From NCBI GenBank assembly GCA_006538405.1, contig BJKQ01000004.1:2542001-2606000 (forward strand): a stretch of 64,000 nucleotides of DNA, in the 5' to 3' direction. Each line of letters starts with the position of its first letter. Position 1 is the stretch's first letter. Shown one piece after another: positions 35,401 to 47,780 of the stretch. The notes under the pieces were generated by a model. That model did not search any database, was not told the DNA's origin, and was given only the letters and a program-made list of their open reading frames with translations. A program made the translations under genes and the position numbers. The stretch comes from Hansfordia pulvinata. Taxonomy: Eukaryota > Ascomycota > Sordariomycetes > Xylariales.

Positions 35401-36514
35401 CTCCACCCGGCTGGCTGGGGCGGTGGGGGCAGTTTTGTCAGGCCTGCGCTCCGTCTGCCGTGGCGCGGGCTGGTGGGAAGCCCCCGATGCACGAGAGAGT
35501 CGGGCCCTCGGACAACATGTGGTGCTCGTGGGACGGGTTTCTGGCTGCCGCAAGCGCTTGGCTGCCGCTGACGACATCTGGAAGACGGACGGCCCGGACT
35601 GCGAGCAACTTGGTAGGGGACCAACCGGAGACATCTGGACATCGGGACCCCGGGGTTGGCGGCCAACGTTGATGAGGGATGAGTGGGCTGGTCTGCCGGC
35701 GGTGTTGGCTGCTGCCTGCACACCCCGCGGCAAGGCGCCCGAGAGCACATCCCATCACGCAGTTCTCGTAGAACCCTCATCAGAGGAGGGAAATCTCGGG
35801 CGTACGAAGCATAGCGAGGGTGCGAGGGTGATTAGTTGGAGGGGGTACACGGGGGGGGGGGGGGGGGTGCGAGAAGGGGAGGGGGGTGTGTGTGTGTTTG
35901 TGTGCGTGTGTGTCCGATGGTCGACGGGGAACGGGGCACGGAGACTACGAGACGACTATAGAGAGCCCCACAATCAACGCGGCGGCGCGCGGTGATGGGA
36001 TACGAAAACGACGGCTTAAATATCTGCTCGCTGTCCCCCCCCCTGAATGAACGGATGGACTCGATATTGTTGGAAGCGACATCCAGAAAAACGCGGTACG
36101 AGTACATTAGACGGTTGCGCCTTCCAGTTGGTCCTGAAACCCGGCAGCTGTGTCTCCAACAACGAGAACACACCACTACAACCACAACTTATTACCTGCC
36201 CGACAGCAACCTGCCACTGGCACCTACTGACTGACACCTCGATAAGTCGTCCAAGTACCTGGCCCTGGTAACGGTCTTTCTTTGTCCTCGACGACTTCGC
36301 GCTCTCAACACCACTCACCACCATCCAACCAACCATCAGCAGCGCCCATCTCAAAACACCAAACCTTCGCGTCAAGATCGCATCACCGCCTCCTATTGTT
36401 CGCGGCTGCTCCGCCCTCGCCAGCCGATCTTGCCAGGCGGACCGAAACAGCTTCCCTGAGACAGGTGGCGGGCCAGGCCTGGCCGCCACGCTTCGGCTCC
36501 CGCCCCTCGAGACA
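29444..36514. other. Gene-poor region, 7 kb, between tRNA-Ser and the second ABC transporter
   Basis: The longest stretch here without a recognisable gene. Overlapping GC-rich ORFs up to 270 codons lie at 33036-33848 and up to 224 codons at 35321-35995; they look like chance frames in GC-rich DNA (both strands open, no conserved patches). GTAC-centred motifs are frequent, with a perfect CGAGTACTCG at 32828-32837. The segment before 36515 holds the ABC promoter and a C/A-rich leader. Confidence 0.55.
35851..35912. repeat. Poly-G tract (17 G) followed by GT-repeat
   Basis: G17 at 35851-35867, a G-rich spacer, then a GTGTGTGT/TGTGTGCGTG microsatellite to about 35912. It lies about 0.6 kb upstream of the second ABC transporter start. 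Confidence 0.9.
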
Positions 36515-39500
36515 ATGTCTTTCGGCGGCCCTGCTGGCGCCTTTTCCAACTATGACCGCACCGCTCAGACCGCCGGCGCGGCCCTGACCCCGCGGCACAC
36601 CCGCGACGAGGACATCCACGCCGCCATTGCCGACGCGACGCGAGAGAATGAGCTCGCCCGCAAGCGCTCCGCCTCGGCCTCGGCCAAGGGCGCCAAGAGC
36701 GACATTGAGAAGTCGGCCTCCGGCGACGAGACCCAGGTCGAGGACGACGAGGCCGAGGCCGAGCGCCGCGAGCAGCTTGTCCACGGGCTCGCCCGCCACT
36801 TCACCCAGCAGTCGGAGGCGGCCGGCGGCAAGAACCCCTTCCTCGACGCCGATGAGGACTCGCCCCTCAACCCCCACTCGGCCAACTTCCGCGCCCGCGA
36901 CTGGGCCAAGTCCTTTGTCGAGCTGACCACCAAGGACGGCAATGGGTTCCGGTCCTCGGGCGTCTGCTTCCAGAACCTCAACGTCCACGGCTTCGGTGCC
37001 GCGACCGACTTCCAGAAGAGTGTCGGCAATGTCTTCCTCGAGCTCGGCAGCGTCGTCCGCAAGGCCATGGGTAACCGCGGTAGGAAGATCGACATTCTGC
37101 GCAACTTTGACGGCCTTGTCCGCAAGGGCGAGATGCTCGTCGTCCTGGGCCCGCCCGGCAGTGGCTGCTCCACCTTCCTCAAGACCATGACGGGAGAGAC
37201 CAACGGCTTGTACGTCGACGACAAGTCCTACTTCAACTACCAGGGTATCTCGGCCCAGGAAATGCACAGCCAGCACCGCGGCGAGGCCATCTACACGGCC
37301 GAGACGGACGTCCACTTCCCCATGCTGACGGTCGGCGACACCCTCACCTTTGCCGCCCAGGCCCGTGCCCCGCGCGAGCTGCCCGGCGGCGTCGACAAGA
37401 AGACGTACGCCACCCATCTCCGCGACGTCACGATGGCCATGTTTGGCATCGCGCACACCGTCAACACCCGCGTCGGCAACGAGTACGTCCGCGGTGTCTC
37501 GGGCGGTGAGCGCAAGCGTGTCACCATCTCCGAGGCCGCCTTGAGCCATGCGCCCCTCCAAGCATGGGACAACAGTACCAGAGGTCTGGACTCGTAAGTC
37601 AATACCCCCCCATCACTGCGCTCCCCGCCGCGCTCCTGCCCGCATAAACACCAAACGTATACGTGACTGACGAGTCGTCTTAGTGCCAACGCCTCCGAGT
37701 TCTGCAAGACCCTGCGGACCCAGACGGAGCTCTTCGATAACACGGCCCTGGTCTCCATCTACCAGTCCCCGCAGAGCGCTTACGACTACTTTGACAAGGC
37801 GCTGGTCCTCTACGATGGCCGCCAGATCTTCTTTGGCCGCGCCGACGAGGCCAAGCAGTACTTCGTCAACCTCGGCTTCGAGTGCCCTGCTCGCCAGACG
37901 ACGCCGGATTTCCTGACCTCGATGACCTCGCCCCAGGAGCGCATCGTCCGGGATGGCTTCGAGAACCGCGCCCCGCGCACCCCCGATGATTTCGCGCGCT
38001 GTTGGCGCGAAAGCGCCGAATATGAGAAGCTCCAGGCCGAGATCGAGGCGTACAAGGCGGAGCACCCCATCGGCGGCGACAGCGCCCTGGCCTTCCGCGC
38101 CTCGAAGCGCGAGCAGCAGGCCAAGATGCAGCGAGCCAAGTCGGCCTACACCCTCTCTTTCTGGCAGCAGATCATGCTCTGCCTGTGGCGCGGCTGGCAA
38201 AGACTCAAGGGTGACCCCAGTCTCACCCTTGGTGCGCTCATTGGCAACTTCATCATGTCTCTCATCATTGGTAGTGTCTTCTACAACTTGCAAATGACCA
38301 CGGACAGCTTCTTCCAGAGAGGCGCTCTGCTGTTCTTTGCTTGTCTGATGAATGCCTTCTCTAGTGCCCTGGAAGTGAGAAAACCCCCCTTTCGCCTCTC
38401 GGAGAAAGTCGAACACTGACAAGAACGCAGATTCTGACCCTCTTCGCCCAACGTCCCATTGTCGAGAAGCACAGCCGTTACGCCCTCTACCACCCGGCCG
38501 CCGAAGCCGTGGCTTCCATGCTCTGCGACATGCCGTACAAGATTGGCAACTGCATCGTGTTCAACCTGTCCCTGTACTTTATGACCAACTTGCGACGTGA
38601 GCCCGGTGCCTTCTTCTACTTCCTGCTCTACTCCTTCTTCACCGTCATGGCCATGTCCATGATCTTCCGAACGATCGCATCCGGCTCCCGCACCCTGTCC
38701 CAGGCCATGGTTCCCGCCGCCATCCTCATCCTCGACCTCGTCATCTTCACCGGCTTTGTCATCCCCATCAACTACATGCCCGAGTGGTGCCGCTGGCTCA
38801 ACTACGTCGATCCCCTGGCCTACGCCTTCGAGGCGCTGATGGTAAACGAATTCGTCGGCCAGCAGTACCTATGTCTCCCCGCTTCGTTTGTGCCCTATTA
38901 CGGCAGTGGGGAAACCCAAGTCTGCAACGCCAAGGGTGCCGTGGCAGGACAGAACTTCGTGGACGGTGAGATGTACATTGCCACGTCGTTCGAGTACTTT
39001 GCCGCCCACAGGTGGCGCAACTTGGGTATTCTGATCGGCTTCATGTGCTGCTCTCTGGTCACTTACATGATTGCTGCCGAGCTTGTCTCCGAGAAGAGAT
39101 CCAAAGGCGAGGTCCTGGTTTTCCGTCGCGGCCACAAGCCCGCCCAATTCAACGAGCTCAAGGGGGACGCCGAAGAGGGCATGCGTGTCGGTCCTGTTGC
39201 CACCAACGCCAGCCGCGCCACGCGCGCCAGTCGCCGAAAGGAGGGCGGCGGTCTCGAGGCCTCGACCAGCACCTTCCACTGGAACGACGTTTGCTACGAT
39301 GTCAAGATCAAGAGCGAGACCCGCCGCATCCTCGACCACGTCGACGGCTGGGTCAAGCCCGGAACCCTGACGGCTCTGATGGGTGTCTCTGGCGCCGGCA
39401 AGACTACTCTGCTCGACGCTCTGGCCAGCCGCATCACCACTGGTGTCATTACCGGCGAAATGCTGGTCGACGGGAAGCTTCGCGATGCATCGTTCCAGCG

Positions 39501-41308
39501 CAAGACGGGCTACGTGCAACAGCAGGATCTCCACCTGGCTACCTCCACGGTCCGCGAGGCGCTCAACTTCTCCGCGGTGCTTCGCCAGCCGGCTGAGGTG
39601 CCCCGCGCGGAGAAGCTGGCTTATGTTGATGAGGTGATCAAGCTGCTGGACATGCAGGAGTACGCGGACGCCGTTGTTGGTGTACTGGGAGAGGGTCTCA
39701 ACGTCGAGCAGCGCAAGCGCCTGACCATCGGTGTCGAGCTCGCCGCCAAACCCCCGTTGTTGCTGTTTGTGGACGAACCCACCTCCGGTCTCGACTCGCA
39801 GACTTCCTGGGCTATTCTGGACCTCCTGGAGAAGCTCACCGACAGCGGCCAGGCCATCCTCTGCACCATCCACCAGCCGTCCGCCATGCTCTTCCAGCGC
39901 TTCGACCGCCTCCTGTTCCTGGCCAAGGGCGGCAAGACTGTCTACTTCGGCGACATTGGCGAGAACTCCAAGACCATGACCAGCTACTTTGAGCGCAACG
40001 GGGCTCCTGCCTGCCCCGAGGACGCGAATCCTGCCGAGTGGATGCTCGACGCCATCGGAGCCGCGCCCGGCAGCCACACTGATGTCGACTGGTTCAAGAC
40101 GTGGAAGGAGAGCCCCGAGTGCAAGGATGTGCGGGCCGAGCTGCAGCAACTCAAGGACGACGCCTCGGCCAGCCCGGCGGCCACCGACGACGCCTCGCAG
40201 CCTTACAGAGAGCACGCCGCCGGCTTCATGACCCAGCTAACCGAGGTGACGCACCGCGTCTTCCAGCAGTACTGGCGCACACCCTCCTACATCTATGCCA
40301 AGGCCGCGCTCTGCATCTTCGTTGCCCTCTTCATCGGTCTCGTCTTTATCAACGCTCCCAACACGCAGCAGGGCCTGCAGAACCAGATGTTTGCCATCTT
40401 CAACCTGCTCACCGTCTTCGGCCAGCTTGTGCAACAAACCATGCCCCACTTTGTGGTCCAGCGCTCACTCTACGAGGTGCGCGAGCAGCCGTCCAAGGTG
40501 TACGGGTGGAAGGTCTTTATGCTGTCGCAAATCATCGTTGAGCTGCCCTGGAACTCGATCATGGCCGTCTTCATGTTTGTCTGCTGGTACTACCCCGTCG
40601 GTCTGTATGAGAACGCACGCGCCGCCGGTCAGGAGTCGGAGCGCGGCGCCCTCATGTTCCTGCTCCTCCTGGCCTTCCTGCTCTTCACCTCGACTTTCAC
40701 CGACATGATTATTGCTGCCTTTGAGACGGCCGAGGCCGGCGGTAACATTGCCAACCTTCTCTTCATGCTGTGCCTGATCTTCTGTGGTATTCTGGCCCGC
40801 CCCGGCCAGTTCCCCCAGTTCTGGATCTTCATGTACCGAGTCAGCCCGTTCTCGTACCTCGTCTCATCCATGTTGGCCACGGGCCTTGCCAACACGGAGC
40901 TGATCTGCGCCGATAACGAGGTCCTGCGTTTCAATCCTCCCTCCAACACCACCTGCGCCGACTGGATGAAGCCGTACATTGAGGGCGGTGTTGTCCAGGG
41001 CCAGACCATGCCCCCGCTGGGCGGTGCGCTTCAGAACCCGGACGCAATGTCCAACTGCATGTTCTGCCCAACCACGTCGACCAACACCTTCCTCGAAGGA
41101 GCCGGCGCCCTCTATGGTAAGTCCCTTGATCAGAAACATTCAATATACACGATTAAGAACATCTCTAACACTTCGTCTCTCCACAGCTGATCGTTGGCGC
41201 AACTTTGGCATCTTCTGGGCCTTTATCGTCTTCAACATCTTTGGGGCCCTCTTCCTCTACTGGCTCACCAGAGTGCCCAAGGGCAACAAGAAGATGAAGA
41301 AGGCGTAA
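36515..41308 (+). CDS. PDR-type (ABCG) ABC multidrug transporter, second copy
   Basis: Four exons, 36515-37593, 37684-38374, 38431-41116 and 41187-41308, join in phase and give 1525 residues, full length for a PDR transporter. Start [18 protein letters not shown]1 shows the fungal degenerate Walker [13 protein letters not shown] (about 211), signature [14 protein letters not shown] (about 327) and Walker [17 protein letters not shown] across the first intron. NBD2 has Walker [15 protein letters not shown] (about 906), degenerate signature [12 protein letters not shown] and Walker [16 protein letters not shown] (about 1033). Each NBD is followed by six predicted helices; an extracellular loop carries Cys residues near the C-terminus (NTTCADW, SNCMFCP). 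The end is [11 protein letters not shown]. It should export hydrophobic compounds or drugs from the plasma membrane. It is clearly divergent from the transporter at 12.5-17.1 kb in linker and N-terminus, so not a recent tandem copy. The coding frame is intact. Confidence 0.96.
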
Positions 41309-42913
41309 TCTGCGAGATACGTAGATGCCCAAGAAAGAAAGAAACGAACAAACAAAGAAAATACCATGATAGAAAAAGACAAATAATCACATCTTCTCTC
41401 ACCAGAAAAGCCTATCCTTCTTTTAATACCATATAATTACTCAACAACGGATACAAGACCCTCCACCCTCTCCTGCCTTGCCGAGCAGCTGTCCTTTCCG
41501 ACGCAAAGGCCCTCTACTGGGTCCAAGGTGTTTGACGTTCGCCTCCATGTCCAGGACCGAACATCGCCGATGATTTTCTGCCGAGCAGGCTAGCGAGCTT
41601 TTCCAGGCTTTCTTCCATGTGCGCATCATATGCAAGATGGCCATTTCCCTTTTCTTGTCTTCCGATCCAAGCCATGCATCAAGAGCGTGTTTATATAGAG
41701 CTTTGGCTGTCTGCCGTACATAGCATTATTACAAATCTTAATTGTTTTCACAACACACCGTGGTGAAATCTGCTCTTAGACTCCTTCGTGGTGTTGAGCA
41801 GAGCCTAGTCGAGTGACCCGGATCCGTCGTACTCGTCTCCGTCTATCGCATCTTCTCTTAAAAACCATCACTAACCCCAACAAGCCTCGTTGTGGGGAGG
41901 CGCACTTGAATACCTCGGTCGAGTCGAGATGGCGAAGGCAGTTGACAAAGACCCCGCCGTGAGTGTCGGCTTGAGTTGATGCTCATAGGTAGCCCAGCCC
42001 AATGGCGCTGGCCTCGCGTGGGCTCCGAAAGAGATTACGCCAAGACTAACCTTCCCCTCCCCTACCCAAAACCCCTCAAAACCCCCGAGGGCCTCAGGGG
42101 CTCGACTCCAGCCTGTTGTCGCGCCCAGCCCCAACCCTCCATCCCCGGGGCATCCCTAGTTAGTGACTCCCTCGCTCTCCCGCCCGCTTCTCGTGTGCTC
42201 TCCGCGGCGTGGCCGTTCCGTACCGGGTCCACTGCGCACCCGGGGGTCCGCGAGACGTCGTGCCTGGCTTGACCGCCAGTCGCCCGGGTTTCGGGCCCGG
42301 GACCTCCGGCTCCAGCTCCGGCCGCCGGCTCCGGGCCAGGGGCGGGAAGGGCAGAATCAAGTGACGCTACCGCGGCTGACCCGTGCTGATTCCTTGACCG
42401 GAAACATCATGCTTGCCCCCGCCCCGTTCCGATGGCTGACTTCCCGTAGTCCGATTGCGACTTCGGAGGGTTAGGTGTCGTGTTTGGCATGCCGTGTCGT
42501 TTCTAGTATCGTCATTTTCGTCCAATTCGTGTTGGTTGTGCCAGTAAAGTATGACCAGGCCGCGATGGCTGTTGACCAATGGAACCTGTCCTGTTGTCTT
42601 TGTCGGCGGGGCCTGTCCACCGGTTGTTGGCGTGCGCATGGCTCGACAACAGCGGCAGGTGGCGCTGCCGGGGGGCGCTTGTTCGATTTGCTGGCGAGGT
42701 ATTGAGTTCAAGCTGTGGGTGGTGAGCAACGAAATGCCCGCAAAAACTGCGAATCACGTCAATGAAGAAGAGACAAAGAGATTCGAATCATAAAGTCATG
42801 TCTTGATAACGGATAATGTACATCGAAACACGAGGTGCAATCTCCCGCTTTCTCTTCCGCTTTCAAAACATACACCACCCGCAGCGCAGCAACACGCCTG
42901 CGAACGCAAGTAT
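41309..42913. other. Intergenic between the second ABC gene and a convergent membrane-protein gene
   Basis: The first 100 bases are A-rich, fitting the ABC 3' UTR and polyadenylation region (around 41330-41440). The remaining 1.5 kb has only short unconvincing ORFs. No gene supported. Confidence 0.55.
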
Positions 42914-43678
42914 CTAAGGGATCATGACCCTCGAATGCGGTTCCCTCTCGTAGTTGTCTTGCAGCGATATGCGAATGCTGAGTACTTTGGCCTCGACAAA
43001 GTGGAACAGCTGAAACAGAGCCACGCTGACCTCGCAGAAACTGCAAAAACGGCACGTGTTAGCTTCCGAAAGGGGGAGACAGGGCGAAGCAGACAGGGGT
43101 CCTTAGGGTCCTTACCAGAGACCGGCAATCATGGCTATGGTCTTGCGGCGGAGACCAACAAACAAGCTTTCCCAGTACGCAATGGCAATGACGGAGTAAG
43201 TGAGCAAGACAATGGTGGGCAGAGCCAGGCAAAGGTCGAAAAGGGAGCACTGGATGCGTTTCCAGCGGCGGCGGCGCTCGGCATCGTCCTCATCGGGCCC
43301 GCCGAGGGAGAAGACGTTGCGGCCGGCAACGGTGAGGACAATGGGGGGCAGGCCACAGGTCCGACGGGGTGTGGGGAAGTAGGCGTAGCCGAATATGCTG
43401 CCGGAGGCGTGCAACAGGTTCCAGGCGAGCAGCACCCACAGCAGGGCGAATAGAAAGCGGTGGGGCAAGGGGTACCAGGCGACGTCGGCCTTTGCGTGAA
43501 CGCGCAGGATGGTGAAGAAGGCGAGAGTGGCGATAGCCAGGCGGGCAACAGCGATGAGGGGCAGGGAGAGGCGGAACTGGCCGCCTGGACGGTCGCAGCG
43601 CTCGCAGGCGTTCTGCATCTGCTTCTCCAGGACGGCCGACTGCTCGTCGCTACCGCTGCGGGCGCGGACGCTGGCCAT
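42914..43678 (-). CDS. Predicted four-helix integral membrane protein of unknown function
   Basis: Two exons, 43678-43116 and 43040-42914, join in phase 2 (TG plus T gives Cys) and end in TAG, giving 229 residues. The intron starts GTAAGG and ends GCAG. The start MASVRARSGSDEQSAV is hydrophilic and is followed by CERCD. Four hydrophobic stretches can be seen: LSLPLIAVARLAIATLAFFT, FLFALLWVLLAWNLLHASGS, CGLPPIVLTVAGRNVFSLGG (weaker) and FDLCLALPTIVLLTYSVIAI. A hydrophilic DEDDAERRRRWKR loop precedes the last. The C-terminal exon is shorter and charged, ending EPHSRVMIP. It resembles the many small fungal integral membrane proteins without assigned function; I do not recognise a named family. 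Good phase agreement and intron consensus make it a real gene rather than a chance frame. Confidence 0.75.
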
Positions 43679-46600
43679 GGCGCAGGATGTCTCGGCGGTT
43701 GGTGCTTTGGTGTCGCGAGGGGGCGGCGAGCGCCGCTGGGGTGGAAAGGGCGGCGGAGGCGATGCGACAGCGGCGGTCGGAGTGAGGATGCGCGAGCGCG
43801 AGCGCGTGCGACAGCAGCTTAGCGGGATGGGCAGGCAACGCGTGGCAGCTATAAAGCCCCGGATAGGTAGTTACTACGGGTTGTTGCCGGCCAGGTGGAT
43901 AATGTTCGAATGTTGCAACTTTGAGTTACCCGTGTCGTCGAGTAGTCAATCGATCAATCAATCAATCAAGCCCTCCTCTTGTGTGTATCGTACGTGCCTG
44001 TACGTCTGTGTCGAGCTGGCGAGAGCCGGTGAGAGGTGTAACAATAGGCGCGCAACAGCGACAATAGCGACAGCAGCGGAAGCAGCAGCAACAGCTCTAA
44101 AAAGCGGCCAAAGTCCCGATGCGGTCCGAGCGAAGCTGGAGAAGGCCGAAATGAGACGGGCTAGCGACGAGAAGAGTCGACGGGTCCGGATCAAATGTCT
44201 CGCGAGTCAAGACTCGGGCGCGGAGGGGATCGAGCGGTGGTGTGGGTGTGGGTGTGGGTGCGCGGGAGTGGCAGTGGACGACGGACGGACTGGGGCGACG
44301 TCGAGGGCCGGGGCAGTCTTTGTAGGTATACTACAAGAGTGTGGAGTGGGAAATCAAGGCAAAAGATGTAAAAATAACTCTGACGGGGCGGTTGGCCGAA
44401 GGATTGACTTGTCAAGAGAGGGAGAGGAGGGAGAGAGAGAGAGTATGTGTGTGTGCGCGCACGTGTGTGTGTGCGTGGGAATGCAGGAGAGAGAGGGAGA
44501 GAGGGAGAGGGAGAGAGCGTGTGTGCGTGTGTGACACGGGATGGGCGAAGCAGCAGCTGGGGAAGAGGTAAGGCACTCGTACAGGGAACTGCAAGGATGC
44601 AGGCCAGTGCTGCGCTCCGCCGGCTGTGCTGTTGTACCCGGGACCTCTGCAGGTAAGCAGGTACCGACCTCAAGAGGTACAACATAAAGAGCTACATGTA
44701 CGAGTATCTCACCCCGACTGGAGCTTCCACACCTGCATCTGCCTACATGCAAGGAAGGTGCCCAGTGTAAGTGATCAACGTACATCATTGATAGCATGCT
44801 CGCTACATTGGAAGAGGTGGGTGTCTTGAGATACTCGTCGGTACCTAGGTACACGCACGTAGAACCAATGCCACGTGTGGTGGAATTCCTCACCAGGTCC
44901 TTACCAGGTACTCGTAATGGTGAAAGCCCACCAGTGCCATTGATGACACGAGCCGGGCAAGTTGCAATTTGCAGGTGCTTCTATCCCGAAATCCAAGGGA
45001 CTTGACTGGCTGGCAGTTGCACCCCAAAAAGCAATAGGCGCACAGGGCGTGGGCTGCAGTGGGCATGGAAAGGCGGGCGGATGCCACTTTTCATTTACGG
45101 GGCCTCTCTCTCATTTCGCAGCCGGTCTTTCAGCTTCAATTCATCAGCCGGCGGGCAGCAACCGGTGGCGCGCAGCGTGACCACATGCTCCAGCTGTACA
45201 AGAAGCATGTGTACTCGCACGAGTACATGTATAGGGTACCGCTTAATATCATATCTCAGAGACTCGTACGCAAGATACATGTATCCTTCAACAAGAACGT
45301 GTCGACCCGACCCCAGACCCCGGCTGGCCGCCCCAGAATGACGTTGGGGTTCCTGGCTCGTCAGCAGCTCCATCTGTCCCATTCAACTCTCTTACACTCG
45401 AGTCGGGACAGGGATCCGGGGACTACGGACGAGTTTTGACGAGAGTGTTCGCCTTCGAGTATGCAGACGCAGTTGCAGGTGTACGAGTAGAAGATGATGC
45501 ATGGATGCTGTCTACATACGAGTACTTTATCAAGTGTACTCGTATGTATGTACCTATCCAAAGGTATACGCTCACACAGCCTTATACGGAGTGTATTGGC
45601 CAATACCGAGTAATCTCGAACTATTATACTCCGTACAGCGGCTGTCAACCCAACAACCACTGTCTGCAATCATTACCTACTCGTACATGTAACTACCTAA
45701 GTGGTCACGATAAGCTGTCAACAGTGCTGTCATGTCCATCTCAAATCCTCTAGTATATACAAAATGTAGCAATTCATCGCCAAGCACCCAGAGATACACC
45801 AACTGGCTTAAGCGCTCGGGTTTCCGGGCCAATGCGGCGCCTTGGACGCGTGCTCGTACGGAGTACTTGCACGCACAACGATTGTGGGTAACCCCCGATT
45901 GACGGATGGAAGCACGGCTTGACAATCTTGCCCGGAACGGCATCACCGCCGGCGACGCGGTCCGACAGGGCTCTTTGTCGCTGCTGCTGCCTGGGAGTTG
46001 TTCGTGCAAGTGGGGCTCGACTTTTCGATCGGATCTCGTCGCGAGGCACACTAGTATTGGACATGAAAGTACCTACTCCAGAACGCTGAGCCAGAATCGA
46101 ATTACATTTGATGTATTTCCTATGGTAGTATGGGTTTGAACAGCATGGGCTTGAACATGTAGATGCTTCGTGCCCAACTGCAAGCCACTCGAAGTATGTG
46201 CTCGTACGAGTACAAGGCGCAAGAATCGCCCGGGCCAACGGGGACCCTGTGGTCCCCTCGAGAACGGGTGTCGATGCCCTGCTTGTATAGTCCACCTAAT
46301 TTCCCCGCGAGTGTGTCTTGATAGAAAGAAAGAGCGTTTTTGGGCGTGCTGCCCCAGGCTGAGGATGGGCGCCCTTTCAACGCGCGGCCCAAAGGCTCAC
46401 AACCGGCTGAAAGTAGGTACGAATGAGGAGACCATGTAATGCATCAACCATAAGATGGCAACCCGTCCCGCCAGCTTGGGAGGCGGCGGTGGGGGCTACG
46501 AAACCCCCGCCACGATGCGCCCCGCGTTTCCGGTAGAAGAGCCGCGGCCATACGAGTATTACTTCCAGAAACACCCGGCGCAGTGGCCTAGGTAGCAAGT

Positions 46601-47780
46601 AGACGGAATGGCTGATAAGGTATGTACTTGTAGCTCAGGTGTCTGATCTATCTCTGTGATGAGATACATGCACTTTCAGCCGCTTACGTCTAAGGTATGT
46701 ACCCACGCAGACACAGCCCGGCCGAGGTAAATCCACTGCCACCGATCATGAGGCCATCACCGCAAGCCTGCTGCACAGCCGCAGACGCCGCGCCATGCAC
46801 GCCTGAAAGCCCGCACGTCTGCTGAGATGCTCCTAACCATGGTCAGAAGTTGACTGTGCGAGTAAGCCGCGATAAGGCAAATGTTTGTTTTCTCCCTCTT
46901 TTCTTTTCTTTCTTTTCTCTTTTGTTCACATCTCCATTTTCCTTCTGCGACTATTCGTCGGTCAGGAGTCTTCGGCGGCAACATGTCCGAGCCTGCCAGC
47001 CTTCGTCTTCCGCTCCCTCCCGTCTGACCAATGAAATGAGGGAGCTGAGCGATGACAACAAAGTGGGTAGACCCCCGCATCCTTCACAGTCGCCCTCAGC
47101 ATCCCTACCGACTGCAGCGCCCTCGTCTTCACCTGGCTTTCTCTCGTGGATTCCCGACGGAACCATGGAAGATGCAAAGCCTCAGGATTCTCGACGCTCC
47201 CCGTCCCTTCTCTGTCTCGGGCCCGCCTGTGTTGTCCTGGCAGAGGCGAGACCTCCAGTCGTTTCTCATCAACGTCACTGTGGGCACTGCAAGAATGTGT
47301 CGAGTCGCCCGCTTCGGTGCTTCACAATGCCAAGTCGGCGGCTTCCTTTCTTGCACTGCTGATTTCTAAATCATCCACCTGGTTTTCGTATATCCAAGTC
47401 TACACGCTGGACAAAATCAAAAATACTGGAAAAAAGGTGTGTGCGCCAGGCGCCGGCTTCGATGCCTTCTCTCCACATCCCCTCCTTTTGGGCCCGTGCC
47501 AAGCCCTCCTTCTGCGCCAACTGATCTCCGCCCTCTTCTACTTCTATCCAAGTATGAAAGCTTTGCCCGGGACTTCGCAAGCCTTGGCTTCTATGGCCTT
47601 GCCCCTTCCCTTCGATCTCAACGACTGGACGCGTGTCGAGTATGGGTCCCAGCGCAGATTTCGTGGCGAACTGGCCGGTGCCCCAAGGGACTGGTCATGT
47701 CGAAGGGGGCAGTCTTCGTCCCAGTCCCTGATTCTATGTCTTTGGTCTTCGCCACTGCTGTGCGGTCGCAATCACGCCTC
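43679..47780. other. Gene-poor region, 4.1 kb, between membrane-protein gene and aminotransferase
   Basis: No recognisable gene. A 341-codon plus-strand ORF at 43509-44534 starts inside the antisense of the membrane-protein gene and is rich in Arg/Ala from GCG and GAGA repeats; I regard it as spurious. GTAC-centred motifs are dense from 44690 to 46210. A pyrimidine-rich stretch lies at 46889-46945. Confidence 0.55.
44414..44540. repeat. GA- and GT/GC-type simple repeats
   Basis: A purine tract of GAGA/GGGA units from 44414 to 44443 passes into GTGTGTGCGCGC, then a second GAGAGGGA tract (about 44487-44517) and another GTGTGCGTGTGTG. Low-complexity, probably polymorphic. Confidence 0.9.

Noticed and set aside
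36383..37561. 392-codon minus-strand ORF
   Set aside because: Antisense to exon 1 of the second ABC transporter.
38869..40215. 448-codon minus-strand ORF
   Set aside because: Lies antisense within exon 3 of the second ABC transporter; typical shadow of GC-rich codons.
43509..44534. 341-codon plus-strand ORF
   Set aside because: Begins antisense to the membrane-protein gene and continues through GA/GT simple repeats; no conserved content.
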